This document shows, piece after piece, positions 1-11,100 of a DNA stretch of 64,000 nucleotides. How positions within the stretch are numbered: the stretch's first letter is position 1; every line of letters starts with the position of its first letter. A program made the position numbers and the translations under genes. Location of the stretch: the NCBI GenBank assembly GCA_032358255.1, contig JAULBX010025830.1, forward strand, positions 183,697 to 247,696, given 5' to 3'. Source of the DNA: Heterotrichella gracilis. Its lineage: Eukaryota; Sar; Xanthophyceae; Tribonematales; Xanthonemataceae. The notes under the pieces were generated by a model, which made no database searches, had not been told where the DNA came from, and saw only the letters and a program-made list of their open reading frames with translations.

Positions 1-993
1 TTGAGGCGATGAGCAACTACAAGTTTTGCATCGCCATGGAGAATGGCAATCTGGAGGAATATGTCACGGAAAAGGTGAGGGGAGCGGATGGCACAGCTGT
101 TCAACATCTTACACATGCCAAAACGCCCTTTTGTCAGCCTATAATTTATTTCAAAGTGGCATCCCGCCATGCTGCCTGTCTTGTGCTCCCCCACAGGTGT
201 GGGATGCACTCGTGACCAGCTGCCTGCCCTTCTACTACAACACCCCTGACATTGAGACCCACTTCTATGAACAAGAACTACAGATGGAAACAACCAATTG
301 CAATGCAGCTTAGATTAGCCCACCTCATGACCAAGCTTTGTAAACTAGCATCTTTCTCGCCAACATCCCCGCAGGTGTGGGATGCGCTCATGGCGGGCTG
401 CCTGCCCATCTACTACGGCGCACCCGACATCGAGACCCACCTGCCGCACCCCTCAGCAGTGATTAACTTCCACCATATCATGGACGTCCCCGCGCTCATC
501 AGCCTCCTCACCCACCTGGCGGCCAATCGTAGCGCCTACGAGGAGCACATGGCGTGGCGCACATGGCCCGAGCACAGACTGCAGCACTCCTACCGCCAGC
601 AGCTAAAGACCATGCAGGTGTGTGGGGTGTTGGGTTGGGTCAGGACTAACCAGTCCCTGCTAAATTGTTTGGGATTGCTGCAGGATCAGGGTCACTAGTA
701 GTTCATTCTCCATGCATTAATGACATGTGCACATGGTGCGATGATGTGAGGCATAAATGGCAATATTGTGAGCGCCATGCGTCAAGATGATTAATCTCTT
801 TCTCAAAACAGTAGAGATCTCTACTGTTTTGCCTTGACAATGTATGTGGCTGAACCTCAAGAGCATTTCCGTGCCCATGGGTGCCCTGCAGGTACATTCC
901 AAGTGCCGACTGTGCAGGCTGCTGATGCGGTGGCGGGTGGCGACAGGCATAAGGGACGCAAGGCAGCGGGGGCATCTAAGTTGGGCAACGTGA
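1..993 (+). CDS. alpha-1,3-fucosyltransferase-like protein (GT10), 3' end only
   Basis: This is the C-terminal part of a family GT10 fucosyltransferase, a Golgi enzyme that moves fucose from GDP-fucose to glycans. Exons are 1-74, 375-617 and 892-993 (TGA 991-993), all joined in phase 0. The first exon encodes YKFCIAMENGNLEEYVTEK and the second VWDALMAGCLPIYYGAPDI, the conserved GT10 donor-site block. The last exon is short and basic with paired cysteines (SKCRLCRL), as in plant FUT C-termini. Codons read open to the left edge, so the gene starts outside the window. The intron at 75-374 contains a second, decayed copy of the 375 exon (see 197-272). The family call is firm; the sugar acceptor cannot be told from this fragment. 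Confidence 0.85.
197..272 (+). repeat. decayed copy of fucosyltransferase exon 2
   Basis: A CAG acceptor at 194-196 is followed by a frame reading VWDALVTSCLPFYYNTPDIE, close to the functional exon at 375. The copy loses similarity after about 25 codons and runs into a TAG near 313. If spliced in, it would truncate the enzyme. Confidence 0.8.
804..831. repeat. 28-bp perfect palindrome
   Basis: CAAAACAGTAGA, GATC, TCTACTGTTTTG forms an uninterrupted palindrome inside the last fucosyltransferase intron. It could be a remnant of a small inverted-repeat element; no function can be read from it. Confidence 0.7.
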
Positions 994-2031
994 TCATGAT
1001 GATCCTCAAGTTGGGGCCTGGGTTTCCCTACACGTGCAGTGTGTTGGGATCTGGCATTGCCCAATGGGCATAGAGGATGACATCGCATTGTGCCCACTGC
1101 AGCAGCTGATCATGATGAAGAAACTTATGGTCTCAAATGCTCATTCAATGAGAAGTTCTGGCGTTCAACGTGCAACTTGTCTGTATGATGTAACACTGTC
1201 CACAATTGTAGTTTGTTTGATTCATGTTACAAGGAGCGAATGATTCGCTTTCATAATGTTCTGACATGTCACATGCGGTTCGTCTGATCATGCATGGTCA
1301 GTGATCGAGTATCGAGTATCATACCGCAATGGCGCACCCTGCGCTTTCACACCCTCAGCATGTGGGGGATGTGCACCACCCTACGGATTATTAGGGATGA
1401 AAAAGTTTCAAGCTGAGTCAGAATACCGTTTAACGCTGCTCCCAAAATGCTGCTTTGACATGCAACCGCTGACAAGCATGCTGAACAAGAACATCCCGGA
1501 ACTTGTGCTGTAAGCTCTGCAGTCACTGACTTGGTAATCACTGCCTAAGGCTATAAACACTACGTAGTAACAAATGCTGCTGACGGCTGAGTGAGATGCG
1601 TACTTCTAACAATTTTCTTATACAGAGAGGTCAAGTGCGACTATAAAACAATTGAGACTACCTGCTGCATGCGTGTAAATCAATAATGATCACCACCTGG
1701 TGACACCATCGATCACACTAGCACTCCAATCTAATACTTGCACTGCAACGCTGCACATGCACCTAACACCCCAACAATTCTCTGACAGTTCTCCTACCAA
1801 CATATGTCAACATCTGAAGGGAAATACTAGTCAAACGGCAAGATGTCATACCGCGTAGCTGCTGGCATTGCTGCAACCCAAACTGGGCCACCACCCCGCT
1901 ACCTCTTTGCATAAAAAATAGAAGCGCCCCAGGCACACATAATCCACACAGCTTCTTGATGTGGCGCCGGTAGTGCACAACCCCAGCGTGTCCCAGGAAC
2001 CCTAAAACCCTCCACCCTTGCGTCCCAGACC
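994..2031. other. intergenic, between convergent genes
   Basis: This spacer lies between the 3' ends of the fucosyltransferase and the patatin-like gene. It is more AT-rich than the exons. I see no conserved reading frame and presume it holds both 3' UTRs. Confidence 0.6.
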
Positions 2032-4223
2032 CTAAACAACCTTCTGGGGCGCGGGCACACCAGGCACCAGCGTGTCCCACGCCTTGCTCAGCGCCGCGTA
2101 CAGCCCGGGGCGCCGGTACCGCTCAAAGTCGGGGCCGAACCCGCCCGCCGCGTCCACCCGCTCCGCGTACTTGTACCCCGTGTCAATCAGCTGCAGCACC
2201 TCGCCGTAGCCCCGGAGCTTGAGGAAGTCCAGGCGCGAGAACTGCATCTGGTCGTCGTTGAAGTAGTCCACCACAAAGGCCTGGCCGTTGCACTTGAGCA
2301 GCGGGGAGTTGTCGCCGTACCTGCAGGGGCAAGGGGTGTAATAAGATTGAGGTGATGATGCCACATGCGCCTCATTCGATCAAACCTTGAAGTCACAATC
2401 CCATCGCTATGCACATACACAGCACATGAAAATCATCAAAGATTGTCAGGTTGCACATTATGATTCCTCTCATTAATTTCATACTCATTTGTTTACTCTT
2501 GTTCTGCAACCCACCAGAAGTCTGCCAGGCTGCCGTCGATGCAGCGCTTGCCCCTGTACCGCATGGTGGCCCTGCCATCCAGGAACCAGGGCACGTGCGC
2601 AGAGGCCATGCAGGCCTCAATCAGGTCCTCCTTGGTGGCAAAGTCGTCTGCGTACAGCTGCTTCAGGCTGGGCATCTCTGTGAATATCATCTTGACCCTG
2701 CCCTGGCACAGCTCCACCGCGTTGTCGGGCAGCAGCTGGTCCAGCCACTGGCGGATGAGGGGGCCCCAGATGCCTGCAAGGGGAGGAGGTAGGATTTAGG
2801 GTTTGGAGTGTAGGGTTTCAGGCGGGGGGACAGCATGGGAGGGACAGAGGCTCAAAAACATTTAGGAGCCCACTTCTTATGCCTGTTACTGGGCCTCCTT
2901 TCCATGCCCTAAACCCTAAACCCTAAAGCTGGTTGCGCCCCTCCACATGCACCGCAAACGCTGTGCAGCGCAGTGCTCATTCAGTGCGGCTTACCTACAA
3001 CGCCGCCCTTGCGGTTCCAGATGTCGTTTTCGATCGCCAGCTGGTATGCCACTGTGACGGCTCGCTCCGGCTCCACGTTGCAGGCAGTGAGTACTGCCAC
3101 CAGGGAGCCAGCGCTGCTCCCTATCAGCTGGGCCTTCCTGATGTCAAAGTGGTGCATCATGTATTTCATCACACCTGCACAGGCAACAACGTGTCAGCAA
3201 TAGCACGGCAAGGGCAATTTTTTTCACCACAGAGGCAATGACCTGTCCTGCCAAGCCTGTGATAAACGCCATTGTTCAGTTAAACTGCTGCAACGACCGT
3301 GACAGGTATGGAAGGGAAGCTAATTTCAGTCTACTGCAAGCAGGCACATGCTCGATAATATTTGCAATTGCATAATCAATCCAGTTGACCATACCTAGTT
3401 CCCAAAAGAAGAAGATGCCGCCGCCAGCGATGCTCAATAAGGGCAGCTGCTCTGTTTCCTCCTCGTCCGTGGACCATGTCAGCAGGTTGAGAGGGAACGG
3501 TGGGCCTGGGCTGACCTCCCTACTTGGCCCAGGCGCTGCCTCTGCTGGTGCTGCCACTGATACTGAAGCTTGATCCACAATAGGTGTGGAGGTCCCTGGT
3601 TGTGCGTCTGCTGGAGGGCCCAGGAACAGGCTGAGGGGGAAGCCTGCACCCTTGGGCTGTTCCTTGGAGGGAGTGAGGACTTTTGTCGTCCCATGCACAC
3701 CTTTTGCCTCAGACGTGCTCTCTTGCTGCTCTGCTTTGTCTGGAGAGCCGGAAAATAAGCTGAGGGGAAAGCCAGCCTTGGTGGGCTTGTCTGAAACAGC
3801 AGGGCTGTCTGGTAGTGGCCGTGCCTCAGCTCCTGACACTGTAGCTTCCAGGCTGCTAGTACTGGCTGGAGATCGCCAGAAATAGCCCCTCACCGTCCCC
3901 AGCAACGACCCACTGTTACTGGAGCTGGGTTCGCTGGCTTCCTCCGTTGCGATCCTCTCGACTGACGCCCGGTCCTTGGTGCCAGTGGCCTTGCTGCTGC
4001 TTGGGTTGTTTTGGTTTGAACGCTGCTTGGAGAAACTGCTGAACAGGTCGCTTCCTCTGAACGCGGCAGCAGGCGGGCAAAGCTGGCGAGGGGCTGGTCG
4101 AAGCACGGAAGCCCTTTGAAAGCCATGGGGCTTCACACCAGCAGGCCGTGGAGGTTGAACCGCTGCCATCCGACCCGTTGTAGTTGGAGTGTTTGTGATC
4201 TGACCCGCCATAACACCCGACAA
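2032..4223 (-). CDS. patatin-like phospholipase
   Basis: Predicted lipid acyl hydrolase of the patatin family, about 518 aa. Exons on the minus strand are 4223-3395, 3174-2995, 2773-2515 and 2320-2032, and all phases match. Residues 1-about 260 are low-complexity, rich in Ser/Pro/Ala, and may include a targeting peptide. The catalytic domain begins LPLLSIAGGGIFFFWELG, the glycine-rich oxyanion loop. The nucleophile elbow GSSAG places the serine at about residue 297. The second dyad residue is in IDGS, Asp about 416. A family-typical tail follows and ends in PAPQKVV. Met at 4211 is an alternative start. It is the left member of a tandem minus-strand pair with the COQ11-like gene. Substrate preference (galactolipid, phospholipid or triacylglycerol) is unknown. 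Confidence 0.88.
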
Positions 4224-5072
4224 CTTGGGTCAGGGCAGGGTATACAACAAACACAGGCAAAGTAGTTAAGCAGCAAGGCAAGCAAGTGTAGCTCTGCGAT
4301 CACTGTTGATACAGCACAACCCGGCGGGTCAAATCAGTATCCAAGCAGCATGTGTGTCATGCGGGTGCACCCACAAGGCTTTGCATGCAAGTTTAAAACA
4401 GACTGGATGCGAGTGGGCGATATAAAAAGACGTTCACAGTGGTATACAAGGTGGTTTTGTGCGCCTAAATATTCGTGTCGAGGACCTGACTGTTTGGACG
4501 GCAGGCAGTCGGCAGGTGCTGTTTTGGACGGTCCGCAAAACAGTGCGCACTGCCTGTAGTAGAACCCTAGGGTATGCTTAGTTCCCGCCATATATTTAAT
4601 GCATGGTTTCTGTCATTTATTTCTGTTTTATTCTGTAAGAGTGCACCCACTGGCACTTTCGTTGGCAGGTACAATACAGGTGAGCTGTGTCCGCTGGGAT
4701 CTGTTGCAAGCTGGCCTGCCCTTGCAAGGCAACGTCTCATGCTGCCATCCCACTGGCGGTACTCGCTTGCACAACATCCACTCTTCAAAGAAGTAAGTTA
4801 CAGCCTCGCATGTCACATACCACGTGGCAACATGTCCCCGTCCAAGTCACTGCAGGCAGTCTCAATATGGCATTACTCACAATCGAGATGCAATGGAACC
4901 AGGGGGTGGTGAGGTAGAAATTGCATCTACAAACCAAGGAGATCCGCTACCCACAGGACTGCTGACAGGCCTTCAAAGTAAACATGGAGTTATGCTGCCT
5001 CAGGAGAGGACTAATGTCAGCCCATCCACATCAAGGCAGCCCTGCTGGCATGATGATCACTCATCATCGCGA
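4224..5072. other. spacer upstream of the patatin-like gene
   Basis: This should hold the patatin-like promoter and 5' UTR and the 3' UTR of the COQ11-like gene. It contains a TGCATGCA-type core near 4381. No convincing coding exon is seen. Confidence 0.5.
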
Positions 5073-7433
5073 TCACTCGTAATCGCGCTTGATTGTGTAA
5101 ACGTCCATTGGTCCAGGCGGCACTGACGGGTCTGTGGCTCCAGCAACCGCAGCCTTGGCCACCGCCTCGACTGATACTGGCGGGACAAACGCTGGGCCTA
5201 TCACCGGGGTGGACGCCAACGACTGCGCTGGCAGCATGCTGAGAACCTGCATGGATCCAAGCCGATTGTGAGGGGCCTGTGCATATATGCAGGTTTTATT
5301 TGCAACCCGTGAATTGCAACGGGATGGTATATTATTGAAGCATTTCAAAGATGGCACTGGCATTCGACCATGGCGGTGTTTTGCGCTTCCCCAAACACAA
5401 TGTTTTCTCACAAGAAATACTCATAAATGACAGAACAATATTTGAGAGAAAGAAAGACCAAGCGGGTTGGTAGGCCACGGGCGACTGCCAAGAAACGAGC
5501 ATCCCCAATCCCAAGGAGGCATGCAAGAACATTAAAACACACAGACGTTGTGTTTTTGAACACTCCAATGGCGCTGCCTACTCGCCTTGTCAAGGGGGGC
5601 TCCCACCATACCCAGCGGGATGCGCATGTTGCCAACCTGGCGCGTGCCGTAGATGAAGCCGGGCCGCAGGGCCACCCCGCTCAATGGGAAGCGATCAAAC
5701 AGCACCTGCGCAGGAAGAGGATTCAAGGTTTAGGGTTGAAGCAGGCGGCAGAGGTGTTGATCAAACAATGCATGTCATGTGGGTAGACGTTCACCCTAAG
5801 ATTATGGGGGGTCAATTGATCAATAGAGTTCAAGATGATCGCAATTCATGCCAAGGATGTGTGAGTCCTCTAAACAGGGTGGGTACATTGTCACTACAAG
5901 GATGGGTATCCTACAAATGTCAGCATAGGTAAGGTCCATCGCCACCTTCTCAGCTGCGCGCTTGCCCTGGAAGTAGCCCTTGAGCAGGAAATCCTGCATG
6001 TGCCACGCCCCAGCAAACTTGTAGTCGTGCACCGACAGGAATGACGCCCCACCCACTCCTGCATCGGCTGCAGCATTGAATATCTCCATGTTGGCGGTGC
6101 CGCAGACCTGCCAGACCATTTTGCATTTTCTTGCTAAGTATTTTTGGCATGTATGCATGGCGTTGCACTATCCGAGCCAGATTTTGTTATCTCTAAGGAT
6201 TTGATGTACCTCTCAGCAAATCCATGGAGGTAAATGACCATTGCGGCATGCACCCTTCCTCCCATGCACCTGAATGCCCACTGGATGCACGTGGCCACGC
6301 AAGCAAACCCCAACCTAACAGATTGAAGGCCAGGGTTTTGAATATCCACAAAACTGCATCACACACTTGCCTTGTACATGAAGTCGTTGCTCCCAAATGT
6401 CCCCACAGTTGAGATCACTGCGGAAGCTCCCGAGAGGAGGTGCTTGTACGTCTCTGGCTTCAGTGCATCTCCCTGAGAAAAACACAAAGTCAGCCCTCAT
6501 CCTTACATTTGTGTTCATGCTGTGCTGCTCAGCTTGATTCAATGCCAAAGATATCTGCTGCAAAGTGTGTGCTGGGTGCGATCTCCAGCCACCTCCAACT
6601 TGCCTTGACCCACTCCACCTCCGGCACCCACGGTGCATGTATGTGGCTGGGTCGTCCGGAGCGGCTAACGCTGACGATCTGGAACCCTTGTTGCAGCCCC
6701 TGCAAAGGTTCGTGCAGGGTTACATGGGCACAGCAGGCTTGCATGGGCATAGTACGCTTCCATTCAAGCAAAGAACCACATGCCAATATTTGAGAACTGC
6801 AGGCTTGGCGTTCATGGCGTGTGGCCACTGTGGGTGAGTGCAGTCTATCCAAGGGCACCCATGTAGTTGACACAGTACGCTCTAGATCCCATGCCAGTGG
6901 AGTGCGCGGTGTCTCACCTGTTGGCATATGTGGCTGCCAACGTAGCCATTGCCTCCAAAGACAACGATGGTTGGCATACCCTCGTATGGGGCATCCTGAC
7001 GGCAGGTTTTCAAGTCAGCGTCGGTGCTTATGCAAATAATTAAGCCTTGGAAGCAACGTCAGCGAGCACAGCAAACGTCACGCAGCAACCTACCTGGCTG
7101 CTGGTTCCTGCCTCCTGTTGCGTCTGGCTTTCTGTCCCCAGTGGAGTGCCTGGCACTCCTCCAATAGGTGGTGGTGGCGGCGGTGGTGGTGGTGGTGGTT
7201 GTGTGGCCACCATCCTGTGTACCACAAAGAGAGTTGGAGTGCGTGTCCACCTGCTACCAACACGTAGCAAGACTTTGACCACCACTGGCACCAGTTTGTG
7301 GCCGGGTTTCGCCTCACCTGCTGGTACTTGACGCCGCTGCCAGGCAACCCTTGGCAGACCCTAGGTCCAATACTTTGAGCTGGCTGGGTCGCAGCAACCT
7401 CAAAGCCGTCCACACCGCCATGCCTGTAGACAT
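5073..7433 (-). CDS. NAD(P)-binding Rossmann protein, COQ11/NDUFA9-like
   Basis: Atypical short-chain dehydrogenase/epimerase related to yeast Coq11 and plant mitochondrial homologues; a role in ubiquinone synthesis or complex I is inferred from family only. Eight exons (7433-7318, 7250-7094, 6995-6918, 6699-6604, 6472-6371, 6107-5946, 5705-5586, 5246-5073) give about 334 aa. The dinucleotide motif GGNGYVGSHI starts at about residue 105. Next come VSVSRSGRPS, GASAVISTVGTFGSNDFMYK, the helix GYFQGKRAAEK, and FPLSGVALRPGFIYGTRQVG. The C-terminus ends TIKRDYE. The N-terminal 90 residues hold a basic presequence and a run of 11 prolines (about 7155-7195). Three introns need GC donors (after 6604, 6371 and 5586) to keep frame. 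An in-frame Met at 7556 is an alternative start. Confidence 0.88.
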
Positions 7434-8182
7434 GTTGCTGCCGTGTAGAACCACTGCACTGTCTGAACGGAGTGCTGTAGGGGCAAGCCTGCAGCAAGGG
7501 GTAAAGTTGGCGGGTGCAAGGGTTTGTATTGCTGGGCTGGTATTCACCCACGTCACTTGCTTCAGCCAGACCCAGTAGCACTAGATGGCCAGGTAGGCAA
7601 CTAGACAAAGGGATGGAATACATCCACGCGTTAAATGTATGCATATGTATACGTGTTCAGCGGTAGCTCGCGGAAGGGGCGGTGGCACCACGCATGCATG
7701 CATATGGGAACATGCAGGCGGGCGAGACGTACGTGTACCGGTGGTGTGAGACTGGAGCGATACACAAGCAGCTGGATGGCTTATCGAAAGAAGGATACAA
7801 GAATTCCAGATCGTGCCTTTTTGTTCTGGCAACCAGTGCGTTATACGGTGAGGGGTGAAAAGTGAAAGGGCTGGGGAGAGTTGCCTGCAGTATTGTACTC
7901 GCCCTTGATGGTCCATGATATAACGCCCAATAGACACGCCAGCGACACCAAGACTGGGGAAAGAGGGTCCGCATTTTCGCACTGCAGTCGCAGACACTTC
8001 TTGCTCGTGTCCCGCCCCTCTGACGGAGATCGAGCCACCACATGCCTGGCATGCCATTGTACAAATTGGGCATTCATTTGACATGCCGATGACGTTGCTA
8101 GGAGTGCCTAAGGGACGGATGCGCCAAGCCGGGCAGTTAAACGCGTGTTGTTGACCGGTACAGCGTAGGGCTTCTGAGCAGC
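7434..8182. promoter_or_regulatory. divergent promoter region, COQ11-like / NHX
   Basis: About 750 bp between two genes read outward, so both promoters must lie here. Alternating purine-pyrimidine motifs built on TGCATATG and GCATGCATGCATATG occur at about 7636-7650 and 7689-7706. I cannot identify a reliable TATA box or start site. Confidence 0.5.
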
Positions 8183-11100
8183 ATGCGCAGCGTCAGTCGC
8201 CTGTTGTTGGCCGCAATGGTCGGGGCAAGCGGTGCTTATGCCTCAGGCGACCCTGTAGCAGCCCAAGAAACGCCTGGCGAGGAAGTGACGGAGCATGACT
8301 TGCTACACTTATACGCCATGCACACAAGTGAGCTGTACCACTACCCAAAACACGCAACTGTGGTCACCAGCACACCCTTGCATCGCTCCTGCACCTGCTC
8401 TGCTGAACATGGTGATATAAATACTGCTGTATATGGCACACCCAGCCCAGCTCAACCCAACCCAACCCATTGCACACCGTTACCAGTGTAGCTGTGAATA
8501 AAGTAGCTGCCCATATGAAGCCAGCCTTCAGCATCTGCTCCCTTGCTGCAGGTTTTATTGTGATTCTCCTGCTGCTGTACTTCTCCCTTGGCCACAAACT
8601 GGCACACCAGTAAGTGGCGCCACTGCACACACTGCACAACCATGTTGCCAGTTTTGCATAGCAAGAAAGTGGCCATAGCTGGTACCAAGCCATTGGGTGT
8701 GGTGTAAGTGGTGTAACTGTGTGCCCCTCACTGCTGCAGCTCAAAGCTGATTGGCGAAGGCAGTGCAGCGTGTCTGATAGGCCTGGCCTCAGGAGCAGCT
8801 CTGCTCCTCCTTCGGCCCATTATCGGTGTAGACGTCATCAACGATATTCTCAGCTTCAGCCCTGGTGACTTTTTTACGTAAGTATGTGGGCCTTGTCCAG
8901 CAAATGTTGTGACCTCTGCAACAATGGACTCCACCTGTCACTGACTGGTGACTGTGCCCTTTCAGGTATTTCCTTCCGCCAATCATTCTCTACGCAGGCC
9001 TATCGGTACAGAAAAAGCACTTTTTTAGGAACATATTGAGTATTGGGGGCTTTGGGGTGCTTGGGACGTACGTCTCCTTCTCCATCATGGCGTCGCTGCT
9101 GTGGGCGTTTTCAAAAGTGCTGGGCCACCTCACTGTAGCGGTGGGTAATTCATTTTTTCTGTGTGCACCTGTTGTGAATTTTTGTCATTTGCATGTGGAT
9201 ACACTGGCGTTTTCAAAAGTCCTGGGCCACCTCACTGTAGCTGTGGGTTATGCTCACTTCGTGTCTTTCTGTGTGCACCTGTTGTCTCTTTCTCATCATT
9301 TTGCATCTTGGTACATTGCCAAACCTAACCCAGCATAAGGGCTGGCTTTGGAATGGAATTCTGGCAAAGTGGACTGCGGCTTGGCCTGACTGCTTGCCAA
9401 GCAGATATCGCCATGTGTATACAGTCTGAGACCATGGTGTGCTGTGCGCAGGACTGTCTGTCTATGGGCGCAATCTTTGCAGCCACCGACTCTGTAGCCA
9501 CCCTTCAGGTGTTGCAGCAAGACAGGGCGCCACTGCTGTACAGCCTGGTGTTTGGGGAAGGGGTGATCAATGACGCCACGTCCGTTGTGCTGCTGCACTC
9601 TATACAGGTGCTTCAAAAGCGGCATTGTTGCGTGCATGCTCAATCCACTGCTTCTTTCTTCCAGGAAATGGACACACACATCCACACACTTTCGCTGCAG
9701 CTACAGGTTACACTCCCACCCCGACGGGAGACCAATATGTATGTTGGCCAAGCCCTGGGAGTGTGCGCTTGTCCAATAAAACTGTGTAATACACTCAGTG
9801 CCATGGCAGTGTAATAATCATGCGCTGCAGTTGTTCATGGATGTCTGCCAGTATCTAACAGCTGCTGGCGTGATCGCCATGGGCACAGGACTTCACCAAG
9901 AAGAAATCCATGAGCGCTGTGACCATACTGGCCATCTTTGGGGAGTTTTTGTACCTCCTCATTGCCAGCGTGGCGCTGGGCACAGCGTTTGGACTGGCCA
10001 CTGCAGTCTTGCTGCGGTCAATGAAGACCCACAATGCAGCCCAGGTGAACTTGACTTGATTATTTACATGTGCGTTCCAGCAGTACAGCAGATGAGCAGT
10101 CCCCGTGCACAGGCTGTGCCAAGTAGCCCTGGCTTGGCAGACAACTTTTGGATGTTAGCTCTGTTTTGGCAGACCATTTTGAGATACATCTTATGCTGAC
10201 CCTTGGGACGCAGGGATGAGGAGGCTAAACCTCTTTTCTCCCCCATCGCCTTCCTCGTTGACACACACTTTTGGACTGTTGGGCTGTTGGGAAGAATTCG
10301 ATCTATTTTTATTGCTGTGCAGGAGGTGGCACTGATTGGTCTGTCAGCCTACCTGTCCTACCTATTTGGGGACCTGCTGGGCCTCAGTGGCATCCTATCG
10401 CTGTTTGTGGCGGCAGTGGTCATCAGCCACTACGCGCTGAACAATATCCAAGCCAAGTCAAAGCTCATCACGCTGAACATGTTCAAGGTGGTGAACAACA
10501 TCAGCGAGGGCATGATCTTCATATACGTGGGGATGGATGCTTTGGATCCCCTGAAATGGGCGGTACGTTGCACCAGGCTGCTCTCTTAAGCCTGGCGCTT
10601 GTACACTGGGTTTACTATTTTGGCCAAGGCCTTGGGCGGAGCATAATGAGGATTTCCATTACAAATTCATCCAAAAAGGAAGCATTTTTGTCACAAATTC
10701 ATCCACACGGGAATGCAGACTGTGGCAGTCCATCCAAGCTGATCATACGTTTGCCGCGTGTGTGCACAGAACACCAAGTTCAAGCTGGCTTTTTGCCTCT
10801 TTTGGATCCTGCTCCTTCTGCTGATGTTCAGCCGCGCAGCATTTGTGTTCCCACTATCCATGCTCCATAATTTCTTCAAGAGGGAGAAGATATCGGGCAA
10901 GGAAATGGTAGTCATATGGTAAGACTTTCTTATTATTTTGAATGTGCTTATCCATGGATGGTAAGGGTAAGCTGATTCATTCAAAAATATTTATAGGCCG
11001 ACTTGAGAGCTGTATGTTGCAAAGTAAACATTTGTTACTTAGACACACCATGATGGATTGATCAAACAGCGCTGCTTGATCACCCCATGTGCGCACATTT

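Noticed and set aside
9831-9888. Possible NHX exon reading LFMDVCQYLTAAGVIAMGTG
   Set aside because: It runs out of frame with the following conserved DFTKKKSMSAVTILAIFGEF; the acceptor at 9888 gives a clean phase-0 join, so this stretch is taken as intron.
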